Position numbers and translations under genes: made by a program. The notes beneath the pieces are model-generated. The model searched no databases. It saw only the letters and a list, made by a program, of their open reading frames with translations, and was not told where the DNA came from. A stretch of 64,000 nucleotides of DNA from Aegilops tauschii subsp. strangulata (Eukaryota > Streptophyta > Magnoliopsida > Poales > Poaceae): NCBI RefSeq assembly GCF_002575655.3, contig NC_053037.3, forward strand, positions 321,931,294 through 321,995,293. The letters run 5' to 3'. Below, in pieces: positions 1 through 10,766 of this stretch. Numbering within the stretch: the first letter of the stretch is position 1; the number at the start of each line of letters is the position of its first letter.

Positions 1-513
1 ATGATTCTAATGTTCATGAGAATATGATGCTGCCTAAATTTGAAACATTTGTCTTGCTTACAAATGAAGGGCCTAGCTTGGACAAGAAGGATGAACATTG
101 GAGCAAGATCAAGCATGGAGATGATGGCATGTGCAAGGGGAACAAGAACGGAGTTACAAGTGATGATTTCAGGACTTTGAAGCCACCATAATGAGTGCAT
201 GAAGCCTTGGACGAAATATACAAGATGGCACTTCATAACTTTCGTCCAGAGGTTATTATAGGTGTTGCGTCGCCTATATTCGCGATATCCAGATTGCAAT
301 TTTAGTTTCTTACTTGTTCTTCATTTGCTTGCAGGAAATAGACCTTCGTGGTCAGGTTGATCGTGGTCCGGCATGGTCAATAACCTCTCGGAGTTGGTTT
401 AGCGATTGCAAAGGCGCGACGTCCTCGCACGTTCATAGTCGGATCGTCAAAGTCTACTCCACCAAAAACAATAGCCACCATCTCATCAAAACATGGGACA
501 CCTATTCCTCTAT
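1..513. repeat. Unassigned repeat fragment at left edge
   Basis: This stretch does not match the structure of the neighbouring Gypsy element and looks like the end of a different degraded transposon. It contains the tail of a reading frame (3-191), then about 320 bases of AT-mixed sequence without a convincing gene. The right boundary near 513 is approximate and is placed where sequence resembling the antisense ORF of element H begins. I could not assign a family. Confidence 0.35.
3..191 (+). pseudogene. C-terminal tail of an unidentified ORF (63 codons)
   Basis: An open frame enters from the left edge and ends at TAA 189-191. The translated tail is hydrophilic and lysine/aspartate rich, with segments such as ETFVLLTNEGPSLDKKDEHW and ending TLKPP. 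There is no start codon near the edge, so it is a partial frame continuing outside the window. I do not recognise the protein. Its position in a repeat-only region makes a transposon-encoded protein more likely than a host gene. No membrane segment or catalytic motif is visible. Confidence 0.3.
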
Positions 514-694
514 CATTCCGGCCCCGAGGCCAATTCCTGCAACTCCGCCGGCTCCGGATACTTCCTTCCTCCTGTACCACGTCCCTGAGGATCAAGTGGG
601 GGCGAGCAAGGAGGCTCTGATTCAGGTGGGGCTGATGTGCGACCGACTGAACGAGGCTTACGACGCCTGTGCGGTGCTGCAAACTAATGCTCGA
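514..694 (+). pseudogene. H antisense extra ORF, internal exon
   Basis: The frame reads a proline-rich stretch (about 541-590) followed by VPEDQVGASKEALIQVGLMC and a helical segment ending LQTNAR. It then meets GTAAGT at 695-700, a consensus splice donor. The downstream part of the same gene lies at 36218-36632, displaced by element B. The protein resembles the coiled-coil rich products of antisense ORFs in Tat-type Gypsy elements. No function is established for them. The upstream part of the gene is missing or diverged, since the sequence before 513 belongs to something else. Confidence 0.45.
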
Positions 695-796
695 GTAAGT
701 ACCATTGTGAGTATAACTCCCTGTCGAAATTTTTCTTTTTTCTCTTGGTAGAATTCTTGTGACTGGGTTTGCGCAGGGCACACCCATTGGGTGTTC

Positions 797-1172
797 ATGA
801 TCTAGTGGGGGCACGATGAGTGCACCCACTGGGTGTAGTCCCTGAGGCTCCAGTCGGCTGTAGTCAGTCGGCAACAGTCTTTGAACCTTCTTCGTGTGCT
901 TTTCTTTTGTGTTCACCTGGAATTTAGCCGCAGCGTAGCTGAGTAGACATGATCCAGTGGGGGCACACTGAGTGCACCCACTGGATGTAGTCCCCGAGGC
1001 TACCGTTCACTGGAACAGTCAATGGTAGTCATAGAACTTGTGGTCGTTTCGCCCGGAGGTTGTTCATACTTTTTTTAGCTCCATCAATGAGTCACTTTCC
1101 AGTGGGGGCACACCGAGTGCACCCACTGGGTGTAGTCCCCGAGACTGCCGTCGATTGTGGGCAATTGACGGT
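797..1172. repeat. Three diverged copies of a palindromic unit, about 145-bp period
   Basis: Units at about 801-840, 951-993 and 1099-1140 each contain a right arm CCCACTGGGTGTAGT and a left arm CCAGTGGGGGCAC around a short GAGTGCA loop, so each can fold as a hairpin. Each is followed by a CCCGAGGCT-type segment and a diverged GTCAATGGTAGTC-type segment. They lie in the presumed intron of the H antisense ORF. Role unknown. Confidence 0.6.
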
Positions 1173-1486
1173 AGTCAATAGAACTATCATTAGGCGTTCG
1201 GGACGCCCGGCGACACTCATGTGCTGGCAAGATAATAGGTAGAGCTTTCCTTGTTACTGACTCAGAAGTTAGCTGAGTGAAGCAGGTCATCTTGTGTTGT
1301 TGTCCTCTATCTTCTTCATTGCCGACTCGGGGGCTAGCCGAGTGAGGTTAGGTCAGGGGTACTTCAGTATTTGGTACTGGTCATGTTTGTTCCTCCTGGG
1401 GGTGCTTGTCTGACCTAGTGACCAGAACGTACTTGAGAATTTGGTATTGGTCAAGCTTGTTACCCATTGGGGGTATGAACGAGTGT

Positions 1487-1635
1487 GTAGTCATGATATT
1501 TGCTGAAAACCTGGGTGCTACTTAAGCTTATTTATGTAAACAAGAGCAAAAGAGTTCGTAAAAGTTTTTCTTTTTCACTTTCAGTTTATCAACTGAATTG
1601 CTTGAGGACAAGCAAAGGTTTAAGCTTGGGGGAGT
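1487..1635 (+). mobile_element. Truncated 3' internal tail of an A/B-family element (copy C)
   Basis: These 149 bases align with the last internal bases of B (about 34661-34809) and A (about 17935-18088), including the AACTGAATTGCTTGAGGACA segment and the terminal polypurine tract TAAGCTTGGGGGAGT at 1621-1635. They directly precede an LTR that also serves as the 5' LTR of B. A 5' LTR would normally be preceded by a TSD, so a third copy (C) once stood here and shares this LTR with B. Confidence 0.75.
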
Positions 1636-1866
1636 TGATACGTGTCCGTCGTATCTACTTTTCCTAATGCTTTTCCTCTTATTTTGGACTCTAATTTGCA
1701 TGATTTGAATGAAACTAACCCGGACTGATGCTGTTTTCAGCAGAACTACCATGGTGTTGTTTTTGTGCAGAAATAAAAGTTCTCAGATTGGAATGAAACT
1801 TTTTGGAGAATTTTTATGGAATAAAAGAAAAATACTGGAGCCAAGAACCACCGGAGGGGGCCCCTG

Positions 1867-1927
1867 GGTGAGCACAACCCACCAGGGCACGCCCCCTCCA
1901 TGCGCGCCCAGGTGGGTTGTGCCCACC
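1867..1927. promoter_or_regulatory. GC-rich inverted repeat upstream of the LTR TATA box
   Basis: The arms GAGCACAACCCACC and GGTGGGTTGTGCCC are near-perfect complements around a GCGCGCC-containing loop. The structure sits about 30 bases before the TATA box and recurs in the partner LTR (about 35044-35105). Similar GC-rich arms precede the TATA box in the A, W and Sabrina-like LTRs. Confidence 0.6.
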
Positions 1928-1956
1928 TGGTGGCCCCGCAGACCCTGATTCCAACT

Positions 1957-1966
1957 CTATAAAATC
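1957..1966 (+). promoter_or_regulatory. TATA box of LTR B
   Basis: TCTATAAAAT lies downstream of the GC-rich inverted repeat and upstream of a transcribed-looking leader. Transcription would start roughly 30 bases downstream. The partner LTR has CTATAAAACC at about 35136. Confidence 0.6.
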
Positions 1967-3051
1967 CTATTTTCAGAGGAAAAAAATCAGGGAGAAAGAA
2001 TTATCGCGTTTCATGAGATGGAGCCGCCGCCACCTCTTGTTCTTCATAGGGAGGCTAGATCTGGAGTCCGTTTGGGGCTCCAGAGAGGGGGATCTTCGAT
2101 CTCCGTCATCACCAACCCTTCTCCATCGCCAATTCCATGATGCTCCACACCGGGAGTGAGTAATTCCTTCGTAGGCTCGCTGGTCGGTGAGGGAGTTGGA
2201 TGAGATTCATCATGTAAATCGAGTTAGTTTTGTTAGGGCTTGATCCCTAGTATCCATTATGTTCTGAGATTGTTGTTTCTATGACTTTGCCATGCTTAAT
2301 GCTTGTCACTTTGGGCCCGGGTGCCATGATTTCATATCTGAACCATTTATGTTATCACCATTATATCTATGTTCTAGATCCGATCCTGCAAGTTATAGTC
2401 ACCTATTACATGTTATGATCCGTAAACCCCGGAGTGACAGTAGGATACTTTCCGGTGATGACCGTAGTTTGAGGAGTTCATGTATTCACTATCTGCTAAT
2501 GCTTTGTTCCGATTCTCTATTAAAAGGAGGCCTTAATATCCCTTGGTTTCCATATGGACCCCGTTGCCATGGGAGGGTGGGACAAAGGATGTCATGCAAG
2601 TTCTTTCCATAAGCACGTACGGCTATTTACGGAATACATGCCTACATTATATTTATGAACTGGAGCTAGTGCCATATCGCCCTAGGTTATGACTGTTATA
2701 TGATGAATATCATCCAACAAATTCACCGACCCAATGGCTACGAATTTTCCGCATATTTTTCTGCTAAGTTACTATTGCTACTGTTACTGTTATGCTTGCT
2801 ACAGAATCATTGCTATCACTGTTACTGTTACTATTGCTGTTACTACTATCAAAATTATCATATTACTGTGCTACTGATCATATTGTTGCAGATAATTAAT
2901 CTCTAGGTGTGGTTGAATTGACAACTCAGCTGCTAATACTTGCAAATATTCTTTGGCTTCCCTTGTGTTGAATAAATAAATTTGGGTTGAATACTCTACC
3001 CTCGAAAACTGTTGCGATCCCCTATACTTGTGGGTTATCAAGACCTTTTTC

Positions 3052-3069
3052 TAGCGTCGTTGCCGGGGA
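3052..3069 (+). promoter_or_regulatory. Primer-binding site of B (tRNA-Asp type)
   Basis: TAGCGTCGTTGCCGGGGA differs at two positions from TGGCGCCGTTGCCGGGGA, the complement of the 3' end of plant tRNA-Asp. It starts 11 bases after the LTR end, a wider gap than in most LTR elements but the same as in A, W and the Sabrina-like element. Confidence 0.75.
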
Positions 3070-3118
3070 GAACAGCTATATTTGTTGATTCACTTGGGTC
3101 TATTATCTATCTATCGTT

Positions 3119-5940
3119 ATGAAGAATCTGAAGGATACAAAAACCAAGATCCTTCCCTCTAGAATGAGGGAAGGTAAGGAACTGCCATCACACTCTGCAC
3201 TTGATTCACCTTCTGTTTTGAGTAGACTTGCAACACCACCACATGCTATTAATCATCATATGTCGCAAGTTATTGATGATGCTACTTCTATGAATGCTAC
3301 TCATGATGATGCTAGTACCTTGCTTGATGATGGTGTGCCACTAGGTGATTTTCTTGATGAACAAATTGCTAGAGCTAAAGAGAATGAGATTATTGAAACT
3401 GATGAAATACTTGAAACTGAAAATCTTGAAACACCTGTTAGACATAGCCATCCTAGATATGAAATGCCTAAGATACCGGAAGGTTATATTATGGATGAGG
3501 AGAAAACTAGAGATTTTCTTGCTTGCAATGATAGAGATGATCTTAAGAAATTATTATGCAAACTCAAAGAGAAATCTTTGAATGCTAGAATGAAATGTCA
3601 TCCTAAGTTTGCTACTTCACCTATCTTTGTTGATGATAAGGATTATGAATTCTTTGTCGACCCAGAGTTAATTACTTTGGTTGAATCTGATCCTTTCCAT
3701 GGTTATGAAACTGAAACTTTTGTGGCACACCTCACCAAATTAAATGATATAGCCACCCTATTTGCTCATGATGAGAAGATTCGTTACTATTATATTCTTA
3801 AATTATTTCCGTTCTCAATAAAGGGTGATGCTAAGATTTGGTATAATACTCTTGCTCCTGGTTGTGTGCATAGCCCCCAGGATATGATTTACTACTTCTT
3901 TGAAAAATATTTTCCTGCACATAAGAAACAAGCTGCCTTACAGGAAATATTTAACTTTGTGAAAATTGAAGAAGAGAGTCTCCCACAAGCTTGGGGGAGG
4001 CTTCTCCAATTGCTTAATGCTTTGCCAGATCATCCTCTTAAGAAAAAAGAAATACTTGATATCTTCTACAATGGACTAACCGATGCTTCTAGGGACTTCT
4101 TGGATAGTTGTGCTAGTTGTGTTTTCAGGGAACGAACTGTTGAACAAGCTGAGGAATTATTGAATAACATATTGAAAAATTATGATGTTTGGACTCTTCC
4201 CGAACCACCGCTCAAACCTACTCCGAAGAAGAGGGGTATCTTATATCTCAGTTCTGAAGATGTGCAAGAGGATGTTAAATCTGAGCATGTTAAAAATTTA
4301 CCTCCTATTGAAGAAATACATGGGCTTGATAAACCACCACCCAAGGTGGTAGAGGTAAACTCCTTAATGAAATTTGATGAAAGGGACAACCCTTATAATA
4401 TGCATCCTAGTCAATGCCTTTATGAGTTTGATAATTACATTAGAAAGCAAGATCACTTCAATGAAAATGTTATGAAACAATTGAAATATAACTCTGATAT
4501 GATTACTCCTTTGAGTGACTTGTTATTTACAATCTCCAATGATGTTAGAGGTGTAGGAAAACATGCTTCTATGGTCCATACTTAGTTAGAACAAGTTGCT
4601 AAATCTCAAAGAGATTTTCTTAAGGAAATGAATAATAATATCAGTGATCATGCTATAAGAGTAGTAACTAGAGGAGGTAGAACGACTCAGGAACCACTTT
4701 ATCCTGAGGTACATCCTAAAATAATTGAACAAGACTCTCAAAGAATTAACACTGATGCACCTAGTCCTTCTAAAAAGAAGAAGAAAAAGAAAAATGATAG
4801 GACTTTGCATACCTCTAGTGAACCCGAAATAGAAAAACCTGCTCATAATGATAATGATGTTTCCATCTTTGATGCTGAAACTCAATCTGGTACCAAACAT
4901 TCACCTAGTGATAATGAAAAGGACAATCAGGATGTTCATGAAGACACTCAACCAAACAATGATAAAGACCCAGATAATGATGTTGAGATAGAACCAGCTG
5001 TTGATCTTAATAACCCACAACCTAAAAATTAAAGATATGATAAAAGAGACTTTGTGGCTAGAAAACATGGAAGAGAATGAGAACCATTGGTCCAAAAACC
5101 CTTGCCCTTTCCACCTAAATCAACTAAGAAGAAAGATGATGAAGAATTTGAACGCTTTGCTAAAATGCTTAGGCCTGTCTTTTTGCGCACTTGTTTGACT
5201 GATATCTTAAAGATGGCCCCTTATGCAAAATACATGAAAGATATCATCTCTAATAAAATAAAGATAGCTAAAGCTAAATCTCCACCATGCTTGCTAATTA
5301 TTCTTTTAAGGATGGAGTACCTAAAAAACATGGAGATCCTGGAATACCAACTATACCTTGCTCCATCAAAAGAAACTATGTTAAAACTGCCTTGTGTGAT
5401 TTAGGAGCTGGTATTAGTGTTATGCCTTTCTCTTTATGTAAAAGACTTGATTTGAATAAACTCACATCTAATGAAATATTTGTGCAAATGGCTGACAAAT
5501 CAGCTGCCATACCTATCGGTATTTGTGAGGATGTGCCCGTTGTTGTTGCAAATGCTACTATCTTAACTAACTTTGTTATACTTGAGATGCCCGAGGACGA
5601 AAACATGTCGATTATCCTTGGTAGACCCTTCTTGAATACTGCAGGGGCTGTTATTGATTGCAATAAAAGCAAGGTCACTTTTCATATCAATGGTAATGAG
5701 CATACGGTGCACTTTCCAAAGAAACAATTCCAAGTGAATGGTATTAATGTTATTGAAAAATATCCGACACTCACTATTGGAAGTTTTCAACTACCTCTAC
5801 CTACTACCAAAAAGAAATATGAAATGCTTATTGTTGGGGAGATGCATATCCCCGTTGAGGTAACTTGGTGTTTTACGAAAGTTCTTCGGTTTCATGCTAA
5901 TCGAAAGTGGTTGTTAATCAGACTTGATCAACCTTATTAA
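3119..5940 (+). pseudogene. Gag-protease of element B, interrupted by stops and a frameshift
   Basis: The frame starts at ATG 3119. Residues around 190-330 form a Retrotrans_gag-like domain (KLFPFSIKGDAKIWYNTLAP, later QAWGRLLQLLNALPDHPLKK). It is stopped by TAG 4583-4585, TAA 5030-5032 and a TGA near 5078, then shifts frame near 5280. The second frame (5287-5940) holds a retropepsin-like domain with ALCDLGAGISVMPF, where the usual D-[ST]-G is DLG, followed by IILGRPFLNTAGAVIDCNK. No RT, RNase H or integrase follows. Gag would form particles that package the RNA and the protease would mature them. The homologous frame in A confirms that the breaks are secondary. Confidence 0.8.
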
Positions 5941-6585
5941 TGGATCATTTTTGAGAGGTATGAAGTTGATGAATTTAGTAAGCAGTACCTTCTGTCCTTA
6001 CCTTTTATTTTCTGTTTTTCTTAGTTAAATAAAATAAAATGCCATGTTTATCCTATTTTCTGAGTTTCCCGTGCAATAAAAAATGACCCAAAAAATAAAA
6101 GTTCTCAGAATGCCCTGAAAATTTAGTACGATTTTTTTCTGAATATTTAAGAATTTTTGATGCAAATAACATCAGAGGGGGGGTGCACCAGGTGGGCACA
6201 ACCCACCTGGCCGCGCCAACAGCCACAGGCGCGCCCTGATGGGTTGTGGTCCCCGCGTGGCCCCCCTCACTTATCTCTTTAGCCCATGTCATCACCTACC
6301 TCCAGAAAAAATTCACCATTGCTCTCTCACTCTCTCGTGTTCTTGCTCTCAAACCCGCGGATTTCGATCTCTTTGCTCGATGCTCCGTTTCCAAAACTAT
6401 TTTGGGGGATTGCTACTTGATATGTGACTCCTTCATTGGTCCAATTAATTTTTGCTTTAGTGCTTTACATTTTGAATAATTAGCTACTCTTGGTGCTGCT
6501 GTAGATGAGCTTGCATGTTGAATTCTTAGAATTCTAAGTAGTTTCAATGCTTGATATGGACTTTATGCATCCCTATGAGTCGTTG
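5941..6585 (+). promoter_or_regulatory. B internal noncoding region with LTR-like promoter segment
   Basis: No gene is present. From about 6060 the sequence mimics the LTR promoter half: AATAAAAGTTCTCAGAATG, an AT-rich stretch, then a GC-rich inverted repeat (about 6180-6245, arms GGTGGGCACAACCCACC and GATGGGTTGTGGTCCCC). A pyrimidine-rich leader-like stretch follows at about 6300-6420. The splice donor present in A at the equivalent place is TATGTGAC here, having lost its GT. Element A interrupts at 6585, duplicating CGTTG. Confidence 0.5.
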
Positions 6586-7972
6586 TGATACGTCTCCATT
6601 GTATCTACTTTTCCAAACTCTTTTGCCATTGTTTTGGACTCTAATTTGCATGATTTGAATGGAACTAACCCAGACTGATGTTGTTTTCAGTAGAATTGCC
6701 ATGGTGTTATTTTTGTGCAGAAATAAAAGTTCTCGGAATGAGCTGAAACTTCACGGAGATTATTTTTGGAATAAATAAAAAATATTGGCGAAAGAATCAA
6801 CCAGAGGGGACCCACCACATGTCCACAAGGGTGCAGGGGCACCCTCTGGTCTTGTGGGTCCCCCGAGGCTCCACCGACCTCATCTCCAACTCCATATATT
6901 CACGTTTGGGGAGAAAAAAAAATCAGAGAGAAGGATTCACCACTTTTTACGATATGGAGCCGCCGCCACCTCCTGATCTTCCTCGGGAGGGCAGATCTGG
7001 AGTCCGTTTTGGGCTCCGGAGAGGGGAAATCGTCGCCATCGTCATCATCAACCATCCTCCATCACCAATTTCATGATGCTCACCGCCGTGCGTGAGTAAT
7101 CCCATCCTAGGCTTGCTAGACGGTGATGGGTTGGATGAGATTTACCATGTAATCGAGTTAATTTTGTTAGGGTTTGATCCCTAGTATCCACTGTGTTCTA
7201 AGATTGATGTTGCTATGACTTTGCTATGCTTAATGCTTGTCACTAGGGCCCGAGTGCCATGATTTCAGATCTGAACCTATTATGTTTTCATGAATATATT
7301 TGTGTTCTTGATCCTATCTTTCAAGTTATAGTCACCTACTACGTGTTATGATCCGGCAACCCCGGAGTGACAATAGTCGGGACACTTCCCGGTGATGACC
7401 ATAGTTTGAGGAGTTCATGTATTCACTAAGAGCTAATGCTTTGGTCCGGTTCTCTATTAAAAGTAGGCCTTAATAACCCTTAATTTCCAATAGGACCCCT
7501 CTGCCACGGGAGGGTAGGACAAAAGATTTCATGCGAGTTCTTTTCCATAAGCACGTATGACTATATTCGGAACACATGCCTACATTATATTGATGTATTG
7601 GAGCTAGTTCTGTGTCACCCTATATTATAACTGTTGCATGATGAATGCTATCTGACATAATTATCCATCATTGATCCATTGCCTACGAGCTCGTCTCATA
7701 TTGATCTTTGTTAAGTTACTTTTCCATTGCCACTGTTACGATCGCTACAAAACTGCTACTGTTACTATTGCCACTGTTACCGTTACTTCCATACTACTTT
7801 GCTACTAAATATTTTGCTGCAGATATTAAGTCTTTCAGGTGTGGTTGATTTCACAACTCAGTTGCTAATACTCGAGAATATTCTTTGGCCCCCCTTGTGT
7901 CGAATCAATAAATTTGGGTTGAATACTCTACCCTCGAAAACTATTGCGATCCCCTATACTTGTGGGTTATCA
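6586..7972 (+). repeat. 5' LTR of element A, 1387 bp
   Basis: It starts TGATACGTCTCCATTG and ends TGGGTTATCA. It contains the AATAAAAGTTCTCGGAATG block, a shorter GC-rich inverted repeat, and a TATA-like CATATATTC at about 6893. A TTACTATTGCCACTGTTACC-type repeat lies near its 3' end (about 7720-7800). The partner LTR, after removing the inserted W element, is about 1385 bp. Confidence 0.9.
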
Positions 7973-7984
7973 AGACATTTTTTT

Positions 7985-8002
7985 TGACGCCGTTGCCGGG
8001 GA
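7985..8002 (+). promoter_or_regulatory. Primer-binding site of A (tRNA-Asp type)
   Basis: TGACGCCGTTGCCGGGGA matches the tRNA-Asp complement with one mismatch. It begins 12 bases after the LTR end, following AGACATTTTTTT. Confidence 0.8.
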
Positions 8003-8051
8003 GCATAGCTCTATTCTTTGAGTCACTTGGGATTTATATCTGTTAATCATT

Positions 8052-10766
8052 ATGAAGAATATGAAAGATCAAAGAATCAAGTAACTGCCATCTAGCTCTG
8101 CACTTGATTCACCTTCTGTTTTGAGTAAACTTGCGACACCTACACCTGCTATTGATTCCTATATGTTGCATGTTATTGATGATGCCACTTCTGCTATGCA
8201 TGATGCTTATGATGAAACTACTTCTCTGCTTGATAATACTGTGCCACTAGGTGAATTTCTTGATGAACAACTTTCTAGGGTTAGAGAGAATGAAATTACT
8301 GAAACTGATGATATTATTGAAATTGATGATATTATTGAAACCGACGATTATGACTCTCCCCCTACATCTGAATTGCCTGTTGTACCTAAGGGTTATATTA
8401 TGGATGAAGAAACTGCTAGAGACTTTCTTGCTTGCAATGATAGAGGTGATCTTAAGAAACTGTTAGCTAAGCTGAAAGAAAAGTCTCTGAATGCTAGAAC
8501 GAAATATGATCCTAAGTTTGCTACTTCACCTATCTTTGTTACTGATAGGGATTATGAATTTTCTGTCAATCCTGAGTTAGTTACTTTAGTTGAATATGAT
8601 CCTTTCTATGGTTATGAATCTGAAACTGTTGTGGCAGATCTTACTAAATTGAATGATATAGCCACCCTATTTGCTCATGAGGGAAAAATTCGCTATTACT
8701 ATATTCTTAAGTTATTTCCTTTCTCATTAAAGGGTGATGCTAAATTATGGTTTAATTCTCTTGCTCCTGGTTGTGTGCGTAGTCCCCGGGATATGATTTA
8801 CTACTTCTCTGAAAAATATTTCCATGCTCATAAGAAACAAGCTGCTTTAAAGGAAATATTTAACTTTGTGCAATTTGAAGAAGAGAGTCTCCCACAAGCT
8901 TGGGGGAGGCTTCTCTAGTTACTTAATGCTTTGCCTGATCACCCTCTCAAGAAAAATGAAATACTTGATATCTTTTATAATGGACTAACCGATGCTTTGA
9001 GAGACCACCTGGATAGTTGTGCTGGTTGTGTTTTCAGGGGACCAACTGTTGAGCAAGCTGAATTGCTATTGAATAATATATTGAGTAATGATAATGACTG
9101 GACACTTCCTAAACCAACTCCTAAGCCAACTCCGAAGAAAAGGGGTATTCTATTTCTCAGTCCTGAAGTTATGCAAGAGGCAAAGAAATCTATGAAAAAA
9201 GGTATTAAAGCTGAAGATGTTAAGAATCTACCGCCTATTGAAGAAATACATGGTCTTGATAACCCGACACAGGTAGTAGAGGTAAACTCTCTCCATAGAT
9301 TTGATGAAGCTGATATTCCCCATAATAAGTCTGCTAGTCAATGCTTGGATGAGTTTGATAATTTTATTGTTAAACAAGAAAACTTCAATGCTTATGTTAG
9401 TACACAATTGAAACATAATGCTTACATGCTTGACCACTTGGGTGATTATATGAGTAGAACCGTTAATGATCTTAAGCTTATTAGTAAACATGCTTCCATG
9501 GTTACAACTCAAGTAGAACAAGTACTTAAGGCTCGAGATGATTTGCTCAATGAGTTGAATAGTAAGAATAATGATAATGCTATTAGGGTTATGACTAGAG
9601 GTGGTAACATGACTTAGGAACCTTTGTATCCTAAGGGCCATCCTAAGAGAGTTGAGAAAGATTCTCAGAGAAGTAATACTGATGCACCTAGTCCTAGTAA
9701 TAAAAATAAAAAGAAAACTGATAGGACTTTGCATGCTTCTAGTGAACCTGTTATAGATACACCTGAGAATCCCAATGATATTCCTATTTCTGATGCTGAG
9801 ACACAATATGGTGATGAACATGAACCTAGTGATAATGTTAATGATGTTCATGTTGATGCTCAACCTAGTAATGGTAATGTAGAGATTGAACCTGATGTTG
9901 ATCTTGATAACCCACAATCAAAGAATCAACGTTATGATAAGAGAGACTTCGTTGCTAGGAAACATGTTAAAGAAAGAGAACCATGGGTTTAGAAACCCAT
10001 GCCCTTTCCTCCTAAGCCATCCAAGAAGAAGGATTATGAGGATTTTGAGCGCTTTGCTGAAATGATTAGACCTATCTTTTTGCGTATGCGTCTGACTGAT
10101 ATGCTTAAAATGCCTCCTTATGCTAAGTATATGAAAGATATTGTTACAAATAAAAGAAAGATACCGGAAGCTGAAATTTCCACCATGCTTGCTTATTATA
10201 CTTTTAAGGGTGGAATAGCAAAGAAACTTGGAGATCCGGGAGTACCAACTATACCATGCTCCATTAAAAGAAACTATGTTAAAACTGCTTTATGTGATCT
10301 TGGAGCCGGTGTTAGCGTTATGCCTTTCTCTTTATATCCTAGACTTGAATTGAATAAGTTGACACCTACTGAAAACTCTTTGCAAATGGCTGATAAATCA
10401 ACTGCTATACCCATCGGTATTTGTGAGGATGTTCCTGTTGTGGTTGCAAGCGTTACTATCTTAAACGACTTTGTTATTCTTGATATTCCTGAGGACGACA
10501 GTATGTCGATCAACCTTGGTATACCCTTTTTGAACACTGCAGGGGCTGTTATTGATTGCAACAAAGGCAATGTCACTTTTCATGTTAATGGTAATGAGCA
10601 TACGGTACACTTCCCGAAGAAACAACCTCAAGTTCATAGTATCAATTCTATTGGAATTTTTTTAACTATTACTATTGGAGGTTTTGAATTTTCTCTTCCT
10701 ACTGTCAAAAAGAAATATGATATTCTTAAATTTGGGGACATGCATATCCCCGTTGAGGTAACCTAG
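8052..10766 (+). pseudogene. Gag-protease of element A, one frame with several stops
   Basis: The frame opens at ATG 8052 but meets TAA at 8082-8084, within a short deletion relative to B. It then stays in one frame to 10766, broken by TAG at 8916-8918, 9615-9617 and 9990-9992. Gag homology includes LKLFPFSLKGDAKLWFNSLA and QAWGRLL; a lysine and asparagine rich, acidic linker follows. Protease homology starts near 10290 (ALCDLGAGVSVMPF) and includes the flap-side motif NLGIPFLNTAGAVIDCNK. All three TAGs align with glutamine codons in B, so this was a single gag-pro reading frame. No pol is present. Confidence 0.85.

Larger units (their letters stand above)
514..1486 (-). mobile_element. Gypsy element H, left segment (antisense-ORF and intron region)
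   Basis: This is the left remnant of a degenerate Ty3/Gypsy element whose pol lies on the minus strand at 57197-59126. It contains part of the plus-strand extra ORF followed by noncoding sequence with three palindromic repeat units. It stops at about 1486, where the 3' internal tail of an A/B-family element begins. That junction carries no TSD matching the other side of the insertion (36218), so a deletion probably accompanied or followed the insertion. Extra antisense ORFs downstream of pol are known from the Tat lineage of plant Gypsy elements; placing H there is inference. Confidence 0.55.
1636..3040 (+). repeat. LTR of element B (shared with truncated copy C), 1405 bp
   Basis: The LTR begins TGATACGTGTCC just after a polypurine tract and ends GTGGGTTATCA just before the tRNA-Asp primer site. 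Its partner at 34810-36217 is 1408 bp. Inside are a GC-rich inverted repeat (about 1867-1927), a TATA box, and near the 3' end an imperfect TTACTG/TTGCTA trinucleotide stretch (about 2768-2860). Confidence 0.9.

Noticed and set aside
9228..9917. Minus-strand 229-aa ORF opposite A gag
   Set aside because: It is the shadow of the conserved plus-strand Gag frame. Its Ile-rich content is the complement of the AAT/GAT codons.
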